Shown here in pieces: positions 50,484 through 58,703 of a stretch of 64,000 nucleotides of DNA (position 1 is its first letter; each line of letters begins with the position of its first letter). The stretch is from Cohnella zeiphila. Lineage in GTDB: Bacteria > Bacillota > Bacilli > Paenibacillales > Paenibacillaceae. The notes beneath the pieces were generated by a model. That model was not told where the DNA came from. It saw only the letters and a list, made by a program, of their open reading frames with translations, and ran no database searches. The position numbers and the translations under genes are program-made. The stretch is from the NCBI RefSeq assembly GCF_014212055.1, contig NZ_JACJVO010000005.1, positions 62,001-126,000 of the forward strand, written 5' to 3'.

Positions 50484-50699
50484 TCAACGCTTCTTCATGA
50501 AGCTTGGCGCGAGAGAGTCCGCAAGGAGCAGCAGCAGAAGCCCGATCGCGATCGCGTACTCCGCCGGGGTCATCAAGGCGAAAGGATATTGGAGCACTCG
50601 CAGCGATTCGGTGAGCCCGAGTCCGGCCAGCCAGTTGACCGTGACGGCATAAGCCATGCTGATGAGCACGAGCCCGAGCGTAAGGGCTAAAATTTTCAA
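50484..50699 (-). CDS. Small two-helix membrane protein (71 aa)
   Basis: Starts at TTG 50699 with AAGGAGGAA about ten bases upstream. Two hydrophobic segments (residues 2-22 KILALTLGLVLISMAYAVTV and 46-62 YAIAIGLLLLLLADSLA) flank a short loop; the C-terminus is basic (FMKKR). I recognise no family with certainty. Its size and topology match ger-operon D proteins, and it is convergent with a gerB gene rather than downstream in the operon. The good ribosome site makes it a likely gene. Confidence 0.6.
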   Translation of the reverse strand: MKILALTLGLVLISMAYAVTVNWLAGLGLTESLRVLQYPFALMTPAEYAIAIGLLLLLLADSLAPSFMKKR

Positions 50700-50747
50700 T
50701 GGCCGTTCCTCCTTACGCTGCTTATTTTTACCGGAAAGACCGCTGCT

Positions 50748-52139
50748 TTATGAGGATCGGCGTTTGCGGCCGATCCAGGCGAAGGAGACGGCGCTTCCGC
50801 AGAAGAGCAGGATCCCGGCTACCGCCAGAGCCAGATGAAGACCGCCTATAAAGCTGCCGCCCGAGACGATGGCGCCAAGAATGGCGACGCCGAGGGCGGC
50901 GCCGAGTTGGCGGCTGGAATTGAGCGCGCCGGAGGCGGTTCCGCTCTGCTCGCGGGGAACGGAGGAGATAACGGAGGCCATGAGCGGCGGAAGCACGAGA
51001 GACATGCCGCAGCCGATCAGGAGCAGCGCGATCAGGGTGACCGCATACGGCGTGGCCGGGCCGACCGCCGCTTCGATCAGCGTACCGGCGGCGGCCAGAA
51101 CGAACCCTGCGGTCAGCGGGATGCGGGGCCCGATGCGGCTGGCCAGGCGGCCGGTAAAGATCGGATTGATCGTCATGGGCAGCGTGAGCGGGAGCAGCGC
51201 GAGCCCGCTGGCATGAGCGGATAAGCCGCGCGTTTGCTGGAAGAACAGCGGCAGCAGGAACAGAATGCCGGACAGGGCGATGTTGGCGAGCATGCCGGCG
51301 GCCATGCCGGCCGACAACGTCGGAATCCGGAACAGGGACAGCGGCAGCAGAGGGCTGCGGCTTTTGGCCTCCGCCAGCAGAAACCCGGCGATCGAGAGGG
51401 CGGCTGCGCAGAAGGCGATGACGACGGGGACGGAAGACCAGCCGGCGGATCCGCCCTCCACCAGCGCGTAAGACAAGCATCCGATCGCCGCGATGGCCGT
51501 GATCTGCCCGCCGAGATCGAAGCCTTGACGCTGCTTGCGCCGCGTCTCGGTGACGAGAAAGGCGGTGGCTGCCAGGCTAAACAGGCCGATCGGCACGTTG
51601 ATCAGGAAGATGCTGCGCCACCCGAGCGTATCGACGAGGATACCGCCGACGACGGGGCCGGCGGCCAGCGCGATGCCGGAGATGGAAGCGCAGACCCCGA
51701 GAGCGCGGGTTCTCTGGGCGGGGTCGGCATAGGCGTGGGCGATGAGCGCCATCGAGGACGGCACCAGGGCTGCGCCTCCAACGCCGAGAAGCGCCCGCAA
51801 GCCGATCAGCGCGCCAAGCGTCGGGGCTGCCGCCGACAGGGCGGACGCCGCGAGGAACAGGATCAGACCGCTCATAAAGACGCGTTTGGCGCCGAGACGG
51901 TCGGCCAAACCGCCCCCCGTCAGAAGCAGGCCGGCAAATACGATCGTATAAGCGTTCGCGACCCACTGCAGGCCGCTTAAACCTCCGCCCAGATCGTCCC
52001 GCAAGGCGGGAAGGGCGACGGAGACGATGGTCGTGTCGAGCAGAACGAGAAAGTAACCAAGCGAGAGGCCGAGAAGCAGCCAGACGCGGCTTCGGGCCGC
52101 GGGCGCCGTTCGGGCTTGGGCGAGAGATGCGTTTTCCAA
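50748..52139 (-). CDS. MFS drug exporter, DHA2 (EmrB/QacA) family
   Basis: A 463-residue transporter with 14 predicted helices, starting at TTG 52139 after AAGGAAGG. Motif D1 LDTTIVSVALPALRDDL in helix 1, motif A GGGLADRLGAKRVF and motif C SGIALAAGPVVGGILVD (antiporter signature) are visible. It exports drugs or other amphiphiles using the proton gradient. It is divergent from the HTH regulator at 52313, its probable repressor. The MFS C-terminus is followed by the small two-helix gene on the same strand. Confidence 0.93.
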   Translation of the reverse strand: MENASLAQARTAPAARSRVWLLLGLSLGYFLVLLDTTIVSVALPALRDDLGGGLSGLQWVANAYTIVFAGLLLTGGGLADRLGAKRVFMSGLILFLAASALSAAAPTLGALIGLRALLGVGGAALVPSSMALIAHAYADPAQRTRALGVCASISGIALAAGPVVGGILVDTLGWRSIFLINVPIGLFSLAATAFLVTETRRKQRQGFDLGGQITAIAAIGCLSYALVEGGSAGWSSVPVVIAFCAAALSIAGFLLAEAKSRSPLLPLSLFRIPTLSAGMAAGMLANIALSGILFLLPLFFQQTRGLSAHASGLALLPLTLPMTINPIFTGRLASRIGPRIPLTAGFVLAAAGTLIEAAVGPATPYAVTLIALLLIGCGMSLVLPPLMASVISSVPREQSGTASGALNSSRQLGAALGVAILGAIVSGGSFIGGLHLALAVAGILLFCGSAVSFAWIGRKRRSS

Positions 52140-52312
52140 ATGAAGAACCTTCCTTCCGGGTATGGATTGCCGTGTGGCGGCTTCCTTGACGAATAGTGTA
52201 AGATGGTATCCATGGAACCGCGAGATGAGGGTTTATCCTAGGAGTAACGATCCCTGGATAGATGGGCGGGGATGAGCTGCCGTCTCGGGCGGATTGGGAA
52301 GGGGGAACGGCG

Positions 52313-53164
52313 TTGACGGATACGGGCGATCAAGGCAGGCTGGAGGAATTGGCGCAGTTTCTGCGGACGAGAAGGGAGAGAATGAGCCCCGCGGAAGCCG
52401 GATTTCCGGAAGGGGGAAGAAGGCGGACACCGGGGCTGCGGCGGCAGGAAGTGGCCCAGCTTGCGGGCATGAGCGTCGATTGGTATACGTGGATGGAACA
52501 AGCGCGGCCGATTCAGGTATCCGCTCAGGTGATCGAGAGCCTGGCGAAGGTGCTGAGGCTGGATGCGAGCGAGCGGAAGCATCTGTACCTGCTGGCGCTC
52601 CGGCAGCTGCCGGCGGATTCGGAGCTGTCGGAACAAGAGGACGGCCGGATCGGCGAGACGCTGCAGAAGCTGCTCGATCTTCAAGGCAGCTGCCCGGCGA
52701 TGGTCCTCAATCAAAGAATGAACGCGGTCGGATGGAATCGGGCCGCCCGCAACGTATACGGCGACTACGAGAAAATGTCCGGACGGGAGCGCAACGTCGT
52801 CTGGCGGACGTTCACCGACCCGGCGATGAAGCTGATGCTGAGGGAAGGCTGGGAGGCCCAGGCTCGGAGGAGGCTGGCGCAGCTTCGCGCCCACTATGCG
52901 AATTTTGCCGGAGACCCGTGGTGGACGGCGCTGATCGCGGATTTGAACGAGGCGAGCCCGGAATTCCGCGAATGGTGGCCGCGCCACGACGTGCTGGGAG
53001 CGCCCGAAGGGAACAAAATTCTCCATCACCCGATCGTGGGGCAGCTGGCTTTCGACCATATCTCGTTCAGTCCGTCCGATGCCCCGGAATTGACGGTAAC
53101 GGTCAACATTCCGCTGCCGGAATTCGACACGGCGGCCAAGCTGCGGATGCTGCACGAGCAGTAG
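52313..53164 (+). CDS. XRE-type regulator with MmyB-like ligand-binding domain
   Basis: About 283 residues from TTG 52313, preceded by GGGAAGGGGGAA; ATG 52262 in frame is the alternative but lacks a close site. The helix-turn-helix is at residues 10-75 (LAQFLRTRRERMSP, RRTPGLRRQEVAQLAGMSVDWYTWMEQ). The MmyB-like PAS-type domain occupies 90-270 (PAMVLNQRMNAVGWNRAAR, FREWWPRHDV). MmyB-like regulators bind fatty-acid-like ligands and commonly repress a divergent MFS exporter or dehydrogenase. Here the divergent gene is a DHA2 exporter. Confidence 0.9.
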   Translation: MTDTGDQGRLEELAQFLRTRRERMSPAEAGFPEGGRRRTPGLRRQEVAQLAGMSVDWYTWMEQARPIQVSAQVIESLAKVLRLDASERKHLYLLALRQLPADSELSEQEDGRIGETLQKLLDLQGSCPAMVLNQRMNAVGWNRAARNVYGDYEKMSGRERNVVWRTFTDPAMKLMLREGWEAQARRRLAQLRAHYANFAGDPWWTALIADLNEASPEFREWWPRHDVLGAPEGNKILHHPIVGQLAFDHISFSPSDAPELTVTVNIPLPEFDTAAKLRMLHEQ

Positions 53165-53283
53165 GAGCGGCGGCCTTGGCCTTACATGCAACCCTCTCTC
53201 GGCGGATGAGGAAGGCCGCTCGGCCGGCTTTGCGGCACCGGCGTACCGTGCGCACAGCCCGGGCCTGCTCCGGACTCGCCCGC

Positions 53284-53466
53284 TAACGAAAGTATGCGGT
53301 CTTATTTGGCGGGAAAAAGGGTGGTTTGCGTTCTAACGAATCTGAGGAGGCTTATTTGCACGTTTGGTGCGGAAAACGGCCGGTTTTTGCTCCAATAAGC
53401 TCTCTCTGTTTCGTTACGTTTCACCAACCCTTGATTTTGCCGAAATAGCGCCTCCGAGTTTCGTTA
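53284..53466. repeat. 183-bp TAACGAA-bounded inverted-repeat element, copy 2
   Basis: From TAACGAA (53284-53290) to TTCGTTA (53460-53466). Read on this strand it aligns along its length with the reverse complement of 42578-42760: shared words include TTATTTGGCG, GAGGCTTATT, TGATTTTGCCGAAATAGCG. No open frame is supported in or around it (53165-53600). Confidence 0.85.
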
Positions 53467-53600
53467 GCGATCACGCTCGCTCCCCGGCAGGCGTTTGCCG
53501 GAATTTCAGCGGGCGCCGCGAACGAACTCGGCGCTCGAGAAACCGGCTGCGGAACAGCGGAAGGCCCCGCATGGCTGCTATTGAGCACGATCGGCTGAAT

Positions 53601-53861
53601 CTCCGCTAAAGAGAGGAACGAGGTTGCTCACTTGTGAGCGCCTGGCTGAGTCTCCGCTAAAGAGAGGAACGAGGTTGCTCTCTTGTGAGGGACTGTCCGA
53701 ATCTCCGTTAAAGAGAGGAACGAGGTTGCTCTCTTGTGAGGGACTGTCCGAGTCTCCGCTAAAGAGAGGAAGGAGGTTGCTCACATGTGAGCGCCTGGCT
53801 GAATCTCCGCTAAAGAGAGGAACGAGGTTGCTCTCTTGTGAGGGACTGTCCGAGTCTCCGC
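53601..53861. repeat. Tandem array of five 51-bp repeats
   Basis: CTCCG(C/T)TAAAGAGAGGAA begins at 53601, 53652, 53703, 53754 and 53805, an exact 51-bp period, and a sixth unit starts at 53856 (CTCCGC) and breaks off. Copies 1 and 4 carry the perfect palindrome GCTCAC-NT-GTGAGC; copies 2, 3 and 5 carry GCTCTCTTGTGAGGG instead. Because 51 is a multiple of three, both strands stay open through the array, so the overlapping open frames are not evidence of a gene. Confidence 0.9.
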
Positions 53862-53918
53862 GGACCTCTTGGTAGGAGCGGAACCATCCGCTTCTTTCCC
53901 CGCCCGCCTTTCCTTCCG

Positions 53919-54857
53919 TTACTCCTCGCTATCGTGATACCGCACGAAAGATAGCACGATATCCTGCGGATGATCGCCGAAGCCGCTGCCGAACAAGTTG
54001 AGGCCGCGGGCGTTGGCGGCATCTTCGCGCACCTCGAATCGGATGCGGATCGGCCGGTTGAAGTCAAGCCCGAGCGAGTCGATCGTCGTGTCCGCGGACG
54101 ACTCTCCGTTTACTTGGCTGCCGGCCTTCGTGACCCGCCATTTCGTCAGCGTCCCGTATTCCGTTCCCGCCTTCCACTTCTCGGGGGTCAGCTTGCCCTT
54201 GCGGTCGCCGAAGTCGCCGGGACTCGTCCAGACGCCGATCAAACGGTCGTTCACGAACAGCGAGATGTCGGACGGCCACTCTTGTTGGAAGCCCACCGCC
54301 TCCGAACACAGCTCGGCGCTGACGCTCAGCTCGTCCAGCCGGACGCCGGGCGGCATCGGATTGGCGAATACATACTCCAGGTAGCCGGCGCCCGAGAACC
54401 ACAGCAGCGCGGCGTCGGTACGCTCCGGCATGTAGAATGCCCGCGGATCGTCGGGCGAGCCGAGGAGCATGCCGTCTCTGCCGGCCATGCCGCAGGTCGG
54501 CTGCACCGAGCAGTGCGAATACAGGCCGATCGGCATATGGATCTCTTCCGTCCGGTGAAGGCCTTCCCCCGGCTTCGCGGGAAGCTCCAGCAGAATGGAG
54601 CGGCAGGTGGCGGCGCAAATCTTCTCGCGATTCGCCCCTTGCGAGGACGACACCAACTCCGCCTGCTCCAAAATTTGCACATTGATGGAGATCGTCGGCT
54701 GTGCGACGCCAAGCGCCTCCGCGAGCTGGCCGACGCTCATCGGCCGGTCGCCGAGCGCTTCGAGAATGCGCACCCGCACGTCGCCCGAGAGCGCTTTGGC
54801 CACGTCCACGATTCGGGAGGCCGGGTAGCGGATCGTCTCCTGTCTGGGTTCGTTCAC
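53919..54857 (-). CDS. ArsR-type regulator with long C-terminal ligand-like domain
   Basis: About 312 residues. GTG 54857 is ten bases after AAAGG; ATG 54866 almost abuts that site, and an ATG at 54902 has none. Residues 10-90 are an ArsR winged helix (ISRIVDVAKALSGDVRVRIL-like start, MSVGQLAEALGVAQPTISINVQILEQAELV). The remaining 210 residues form a beta-rich domain (ALLWFSGAGYLEYVFANP; DISLFVNDRLIGVWTSPGDF; RIRFEVREDA) found only in Paenibacillus-type regulators as far as I recall. No ArsR metal-site Cys pair is seen, so sugar sensing is more likely. Divergent from the GH2 glycosidase. Confidence 0.85.
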   Translation of the reverse strand: MNEPRQETIRYPASRIVDVAKALSGDVRVRILEALGDRPMSVGQLAEALGVAQPTISINVQILEQAELVSSSQGANREKICAATCRSILLELPAKPGEGLHRTEEIHMPIGLYSHCSVQPTCGMAGRDGMLLGSPDDPRAFYMPERTDAALLWFSGAGYLEYVFANPMPPGVRLDELSVSAELCSEAVGFQQEWPSDISLFVNDRLIGVWTSPGDFGDRKGKLTPEKWKAGTEYGTLTKWRVTKAGSQVNGESSADTTIDSLGLDFNRPIRIRFEVREDAANARGLNLFGSGFGDHPQDIVLSFVRYHDSEE

Positions 54858-54910
54858 TCCGTTCATTCCTTTCCGTGCTATGCGGTTGTGCTCAGTGTAC
54901 AATGATTTTT

Positions 54911-54933
54911 TAATATTGTAAAACTATAATATA
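54911..54933. promoter_or_regulatory. AT-rich inverted repeat between ArsR and GH2 genes
   Basis: TAATATTGT-aaaac-TATAATATA is a partial palindrome with ATATT/AATAT arms in the shared 150-bp intergenic region, just upstream of the GH2 -35. It is a candidate operator for the divergent ArsR-type protein. Confidence 0.45.
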
Positions 54934-54935
54934 CA

Positions 54936-54964
54936 TTGCGATAACAAAATATTGGTGCTACAAT
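54936..54964 (+). promoter_or_regulatory. Promoter of the GH2 glycosidase gene
   Basis: TTGCGA (54936-54941), a 17-base spacer and TACAAT (54959-54964). It places the transcript start after ATG 54963 and so supports ATG 55008 as the translation start. Confidence 0.65.
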
Positions 54965-55007
54965 GGGGGCAAATCCGATCCTAGAAGAAAGGTTGTGCTT
55001 ACAAGCT

Positions 55008-57764
55008 ATGTCCAAGCAAACAGCGGCAACGGAGACGGCGGCGATCCCGCGTCCGGAATACCCGCGCCCCGATTGGGAGCGCGGCGATTGGCTGAATTTG
55101 AACGGCGCCTGGTCGTTCCGGTTCGATCCGAAAGGGGAGGGCGCGGACTCCGACTGGCAGAACGCGCCTGAGAACGCTTACGATTCGAGCATCGTCGTTC
55201 CTTTTTCCTGGTCGAGCCCGCTGTCCGGCGTCGGCCTGAACGAGAAGGGAGCCGGCTGGTACCGCCGCTCGGTTCGCTGGCAGCCGTCCGCTGCCGGTTC
55301 CCGCGTGTTCCTGCGTTTCGGCGCAGTCGACTACGAATGCGACGTATGGGTGAACGGAACGCACGCCGGATCGCACAGAGGCGGCTACGGATCGTTCGAA
55401 TTCGATGTGACGTCATGGTGGAAGGCGGATGGAGAAAATATCGTCGTCGTGCGGGCGGAAGATTTCGACCGCGACTATCAGGCGCGCGGCAAGCAGGGCT
55501 ACGGCGAGATTCGCGGCATCTGGCAGCCGGTCTGGCTGGAGGCGCGGCCGCAAAGCTATATTCGCGAAACCAAGTTCGCTACTTCGCTGGACGGGCGCGT
55601 AACGGCGACTTCGACGATCGTGGCGGCCCGGGAAGAGGAAGCCGAACTGGTCTTTCGCTTCGCCGACGGGCAAGTGGAGCATCGGGAGAAGATCGCGCTG
55701 CAAGCCGGGGAGAACGTCGTTGTCTCGTCGTTCGCCGTCGCCGGCCCGCAGCTCTGGAGCCCCGAGCATCCGAATCTTTACGAAGGGGAGCTGACGCTCG
55801 CCGCTTCTTCCGGCAAAGATGTCGTCTCGACCTACTTCGGCATCCGCGAGATCGGTTCCGCCAAGTTCGGCGACCGGGATTACCGCTGGGTAACGCTGAA
55901 CGGCAAGCCGATCTACCTGAACGGAACGCTCGATCAGTCTTATCATGCGACAGGCTACTTCACGTATCCGACCGACGAAGAGATGCGGGACGAGATCTAT
56001 CTGATGAAGCGCATCGGGCTGAACTTCGTCCGCATCCATATCAAGCCGGAAGAGCCGCGGAAGCTGTATTGGGCCGACAAGCTGGGCTTGCTTGTCATGG
56101 AAGACATGCCGTGCTTCTGGGGCGATCCGAACGATACGGCCCGCGCCGCTTACGAGAGCGAAGCGTCCGAGATCATCGCCCGCGATTTTAATCATCCGTC
56201 GATTTTCTCCTGGGTCATGTTCAACGAGACATGGGGACTCAAAACGAATCCTCAAGGCGGCGGCCTGACGGGAGACGGAAGCCAGCCGACCAGCTATCTG
56301 AAGGAGACGCAAGAGTGGGTGCGGTCCATCTACCGGTGGGCCAAGAGTATCGATTCGACCCGTCTCATAGAGGATAACTCGCCTTGCAACTACGACCATG
56401 TCGAGTCGGATTTGAATACCTGGCACTTTTATATCAACGGATACGAGCAGGTTAGAAGCCATCTGGAAGAAGTAACGTCGAAGACGCATGCCTGCTCCGA
56501 TTTCAACTACATCGGAGGCAATGTTCAAGGCGATGCGCCGCTGATGAACAGCGAATGCGGCAACGTATGGGGCATCAAGGACGGCGGAGCGGGAGACAGC
56601 GATCTCGCCTGGCATTACCGCTACATGCTGAACGAGTTCCGCAGGCACGACAAGCTGTGCGGCTTCGTGTTCACGGAGTTCCGCGACGTCACCAACGAGT
56701 TCAACGGCTACTATCGGTTGGACGGCAGCGACAAGCAGTTCGGCTACGAGGAGCTCGTGCCCGGCATGACGCTGCGCGACCTGCACGCTCCGGATTTCGT
56801 CGTTATCGACGCGCCGCCTTGCCGGACGATCGACGCCGGCGCGGAGCTGTCCGTCGACCTGCTCGCGTCCAGCTATTCGGACCGGCACCATGGACAAACG
56901 CTTCGTCTGGAGTGGGAACTGTCGTACAACAGCCTGGATGAGCGCGTAACGGCGGACCGGGGTTCGCGGGACGTCGCATGGGACGGTTTCGGCGTGCGGC
57001 CGCTGGCGCCGCTTGCGCTGCGGATGCCGGCCGAGGAGGCGGTCGCCGTGCTGGCGATTCGTTTGACGGACGGGAACGGCCATGTCGTCACGCGGAATTT
57101 TATCGCGTTTGACGTGCGCGCGGGCGGCACGTACGGTTCCGATCCGACGGACGGCGCTTCTCTCAGCGTGCCCGTCACCTCGTTCGCGGAGCAATCCTTC
57201 GGCTACCAGTGGAACTCCCTGCAAGGGGCCAAGGCGAGCGGCGGCCGTGCGGGCGACTTCGTCTACGAAGTCAAGCTGCCGGACGCGTCGGAGCTGGATT
57301 TGATTCGCGAAGTCGACATCTGGTTCGAAGCCGGCGCCAAACGGTTGCTCGCCCGCAATACGGAAGGAGCGCGCACCTTCCAGCATGGAATCAGCATGAT
57401 GCACGGGGCTTCTGCGAACGTGGAGTTCAACCCGAGCACGTATTACATGACCGACGACGAGAAGCATCCTTCCCGGGTGAAGGTGCTGATCGACGGGGAA
57501 GAGATCGCTTCGTTCGCGCTGCCGGACGACCCGGCGGACAGCCGCGGCGTGCTGTCGTGGCACTATCAGCCGCGCCACGACAAGCTGGAGGAAGCCGGCT
57601 CCTACGGCTACCTATGCCGCGCTTCCGTTCCGGGCCGACTGGCCGCGAAGCTGGATCGCGCCCGCGCGTTCAAGCTGCAGCTGGAGGCCGACGAAGGCGG
57701 CTTGACGCTCTACGGCCGCAACGCCGGACGCTATCCGATCGACCTTCTGATCCGCTGCCGGTAA
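55008..57764 (+). CDS. Glycoside hydrolase family 2 protein (beta-galactosidase/glucuronidase type)
   Basis: A 918-residue cytoplasmic enzyme with no signal peptide. ATG 55008 is chosen since the promoter excludes ATG 54963; the nearest site is AAAGG 16 bases upstream, a weak placement. Residues 20-195 form the sugar-binding jelly roll (WLNLNGAWSFRFDP, VFLRFGAVDYECDVWVNG), 200-290 the Ig-like domain, and about 300-590 the TIM barrel. Acid/base is E407 in SWVMFNETWG and nucleophile E557 in GFVFTEFRDV. A C-terminal 300-residue beta region is longer than in LacZ-type short enzymes. Probably releases beta-linked sugars taken up by the cell. Confidence 0.9.
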   Translation: MSKQTAATETAAIPRPEYPRPDWERGDWLNLNGAWSFRFDPKGEGADSDWQNAPENAYDSSIVVPFSWSSPLSGVGLNEKGAGWYRRSVRWQPSAAGSRVFLRFGAVDYECDVWVNGTHAGSHRGGYGSFEFDVTSWWKADGENIVVVRAEDFDRDYQARGKQGYGEIRGIWQPVWLEARPQSYIRETKFATSLDGRVTATSTIVAAREEEAELVFRFADGQVEHREKIALQAGENVVVSSFAVAGPQLWSPEHPNLYEGELTLAASSGKDVVSTYFGIREIGSAKFGDRDYRWVTLNGKPIYLNGTLDQSYHATGYFTYPTDEEMRDEIYLMKRIGLNFVRIHIKPEEPRKLYWADKLGLLVMEDMPCFWGDPNDTARAAYESEASEIIARDFNHPSIFSWVMFNETWGLKTNPQGGGLTGDGSQPTSYLKETQEWVRSIYRWAKSIDSTRLIEDNSPCNYDHVESDLNTWHFYINGYEQVRSHLEEVTSKTHACSDFNYIGGNVQGDAPLMNSECGNVWGIKDGGAGDSDLAWHYRYMLNEFRRHDKLCGFVFTEFRDVTNEFNGYYRLDGSDKQFGYEELVPGMTLRDLHAPDFVVIDAPPCRTIDAGAELSVDLLASSYSDRHHGQTLRLEWELSYNSLDERVTADRGSRDVAWDGFGVRPLAPLALRMPAEEAVAVLAIRLTDGNGHVVTRNFIAFDVRAGGTYGSDPTDGASLSVPVTSFAEQSFGYQWNSLQGAKASGGRAGDFVYEVKLPDASELDLIREVDIWFEAGAKRLLARNTEGARTFQHGISMMHGASANVEFNPSTYYMTDDEKHPSRVKVLIDGEEIASFALPDDPADSRGVLSWHYQPRHDKLEEAGSYGYLCRASVPGRLAAKLDRARAFKLQLEADEGGLTLYGRNAGRYPIDLLIRCR

Positions 57765-57800
57765 ACAGTCCCGGCTTTCACTTACCCCGATAATGGAAAT

Positions 57801-57846
57801 AGCGGCAGCCTCGGACGAGAGAAAAAAGTCCTGGGCTGCCGCTGTT
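57801..57846. terminator. Terminator between GH2 and DinB genes
   Basis: AGCGGCAGCC (57801-57810) pairs perfectly with GGCTGCCGCT (57834-57843), followed by GTTT. It lies between convergent genes and may act both ways. Confidence 0.65.
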
Positions 57847-57876
57847 TCATGGAACGTTCCCCGTTATCGTTGCCAG

Positions 57877-58386
57877 TTATGCTCGCCCGCTCTGGTTGCT
57901 GCTCTCGTCGGCGCTCGGGCCGTAGATGGACGGAACCGGGACTTCAAGAAGCCGTAAATAAACCGTTAGCTGCCCCCGATGATGGTACCAATGATTGAGC
58001 ATTAAGGTACGCACCATTTCGATTCGGGGCACCTCCAAGATCGCGATGCCTTCACGGGTTAGCTTCCACGACTCCATCAGACCGGTTTCTCCCCATGCGA
58101 GGAGCTTGTTTTCAGCCAAAAGCATGTATTTATCTAACGCCGAAAGGATCTCGCTCACCGATGTTGCTTCGGGGAGCGGAACCACCGGGACTTCGCGCGA
58201 CCGTTCATCCAATAATTCGGCTAGGGCTCCGGGTACTCCCGCGGTATGCAAAGCGAGCTGGCCCAATGACATCGACTTTTTATGCGGCTTCCAGGAAAGC
58301 TTGTCTGAAGGCACCCTTTCGAGCACTCTCCGGGTCGATTCCGCTTCCCGTTTTAACTCTCCAATCAACCTTTCTGAAAAATTCAT
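57877..58386 (-). CDS. DinB-family four-helix-bundle protein
   Basis: A 169-residue soluble protein from ATG 58386 after GAGGAGGAG. DinB fold: helix text RLIGELKREAESTRRVLERV, the metal His in LGQLALHTAG, and the second pair in LMLNHWYHHRGQLTVYLRLL. Three His are thus conserved as for nickel/zinc-binding DinB/YfiT proteins. Such proteins act as thiol-dependent or unknown transferases; the specific role is not clear. Convergent with the GH2 gene. Confidence 0.9.
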   Translation of the reverse strand: MNFSERLIGELKREAESTRRVLERVPSDKLSWKPHKKSMSLGQLALHTAGVPGALAELLDERSREVPVVPLPEATSVSEILSALDKYMLLAENKLLAWGETGLMESWKLTREGIAILEVPRIEMVRTLMLNHWYHHRGQLTVYLRLLEVPVPSIYGPSADESSNQSGRA

Positions 58387-58703
58387 CAGGACTCCTCCTC
58401 GAGAAGATGCTAAACAAACAATACCACAATAAAATCGGGAAATTTCTTTTGGATTGCTAAGTTTAGATGGTTTTGAATTTAAGCGCGCGAACCCCAGCTT
58501 TCGCCTCGGGTCTTGTTGGTATGAAGTAATGGGGCGCCGGGGCGATTTTCACCGTAAACCTTGGGCTGTCGGTCTTCGCGGCGGCTAACGAACTTGATAG
58601 AAACGTTTAAGAGTTTCGTTAGAAATGCGTTAGTCTTCAGTAAGATCGCACCTCTATGATGAATTTCGAAAACCAATACATTCCTCGGAGGAGGGTAAAA
58701 CGA
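58387..58703. other. Intergenic region with short TAACGAA...TTCGTTA inverted repeat
   Basis: No gene. TAACGAA (58586-58592) and TTCGTTA (58615-58621) enclose a 22-base spacer, forming a miniature relative of the ends of the 183-bp elements. Confidence 0.55.

Noticed and set aside
53601-53861. CRISPR array
   Set aside because: Units are contiguous 51-bp tandem copies with no unique spacers and no cas genes; the same applies to 59421-59628.
53624-53875. 83-residue repeat protein encoded by the 51-bp array
   Set aside because: Frame is open only because the period is a multiple of three; the opposite strand is equally open. Kept only as a hypothesis in the findings.
55413-57578. 721-residue minus-strand frame across the GH2 gene
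   Set aside because: Shadow of the GH2 codons with no recognisable motif.
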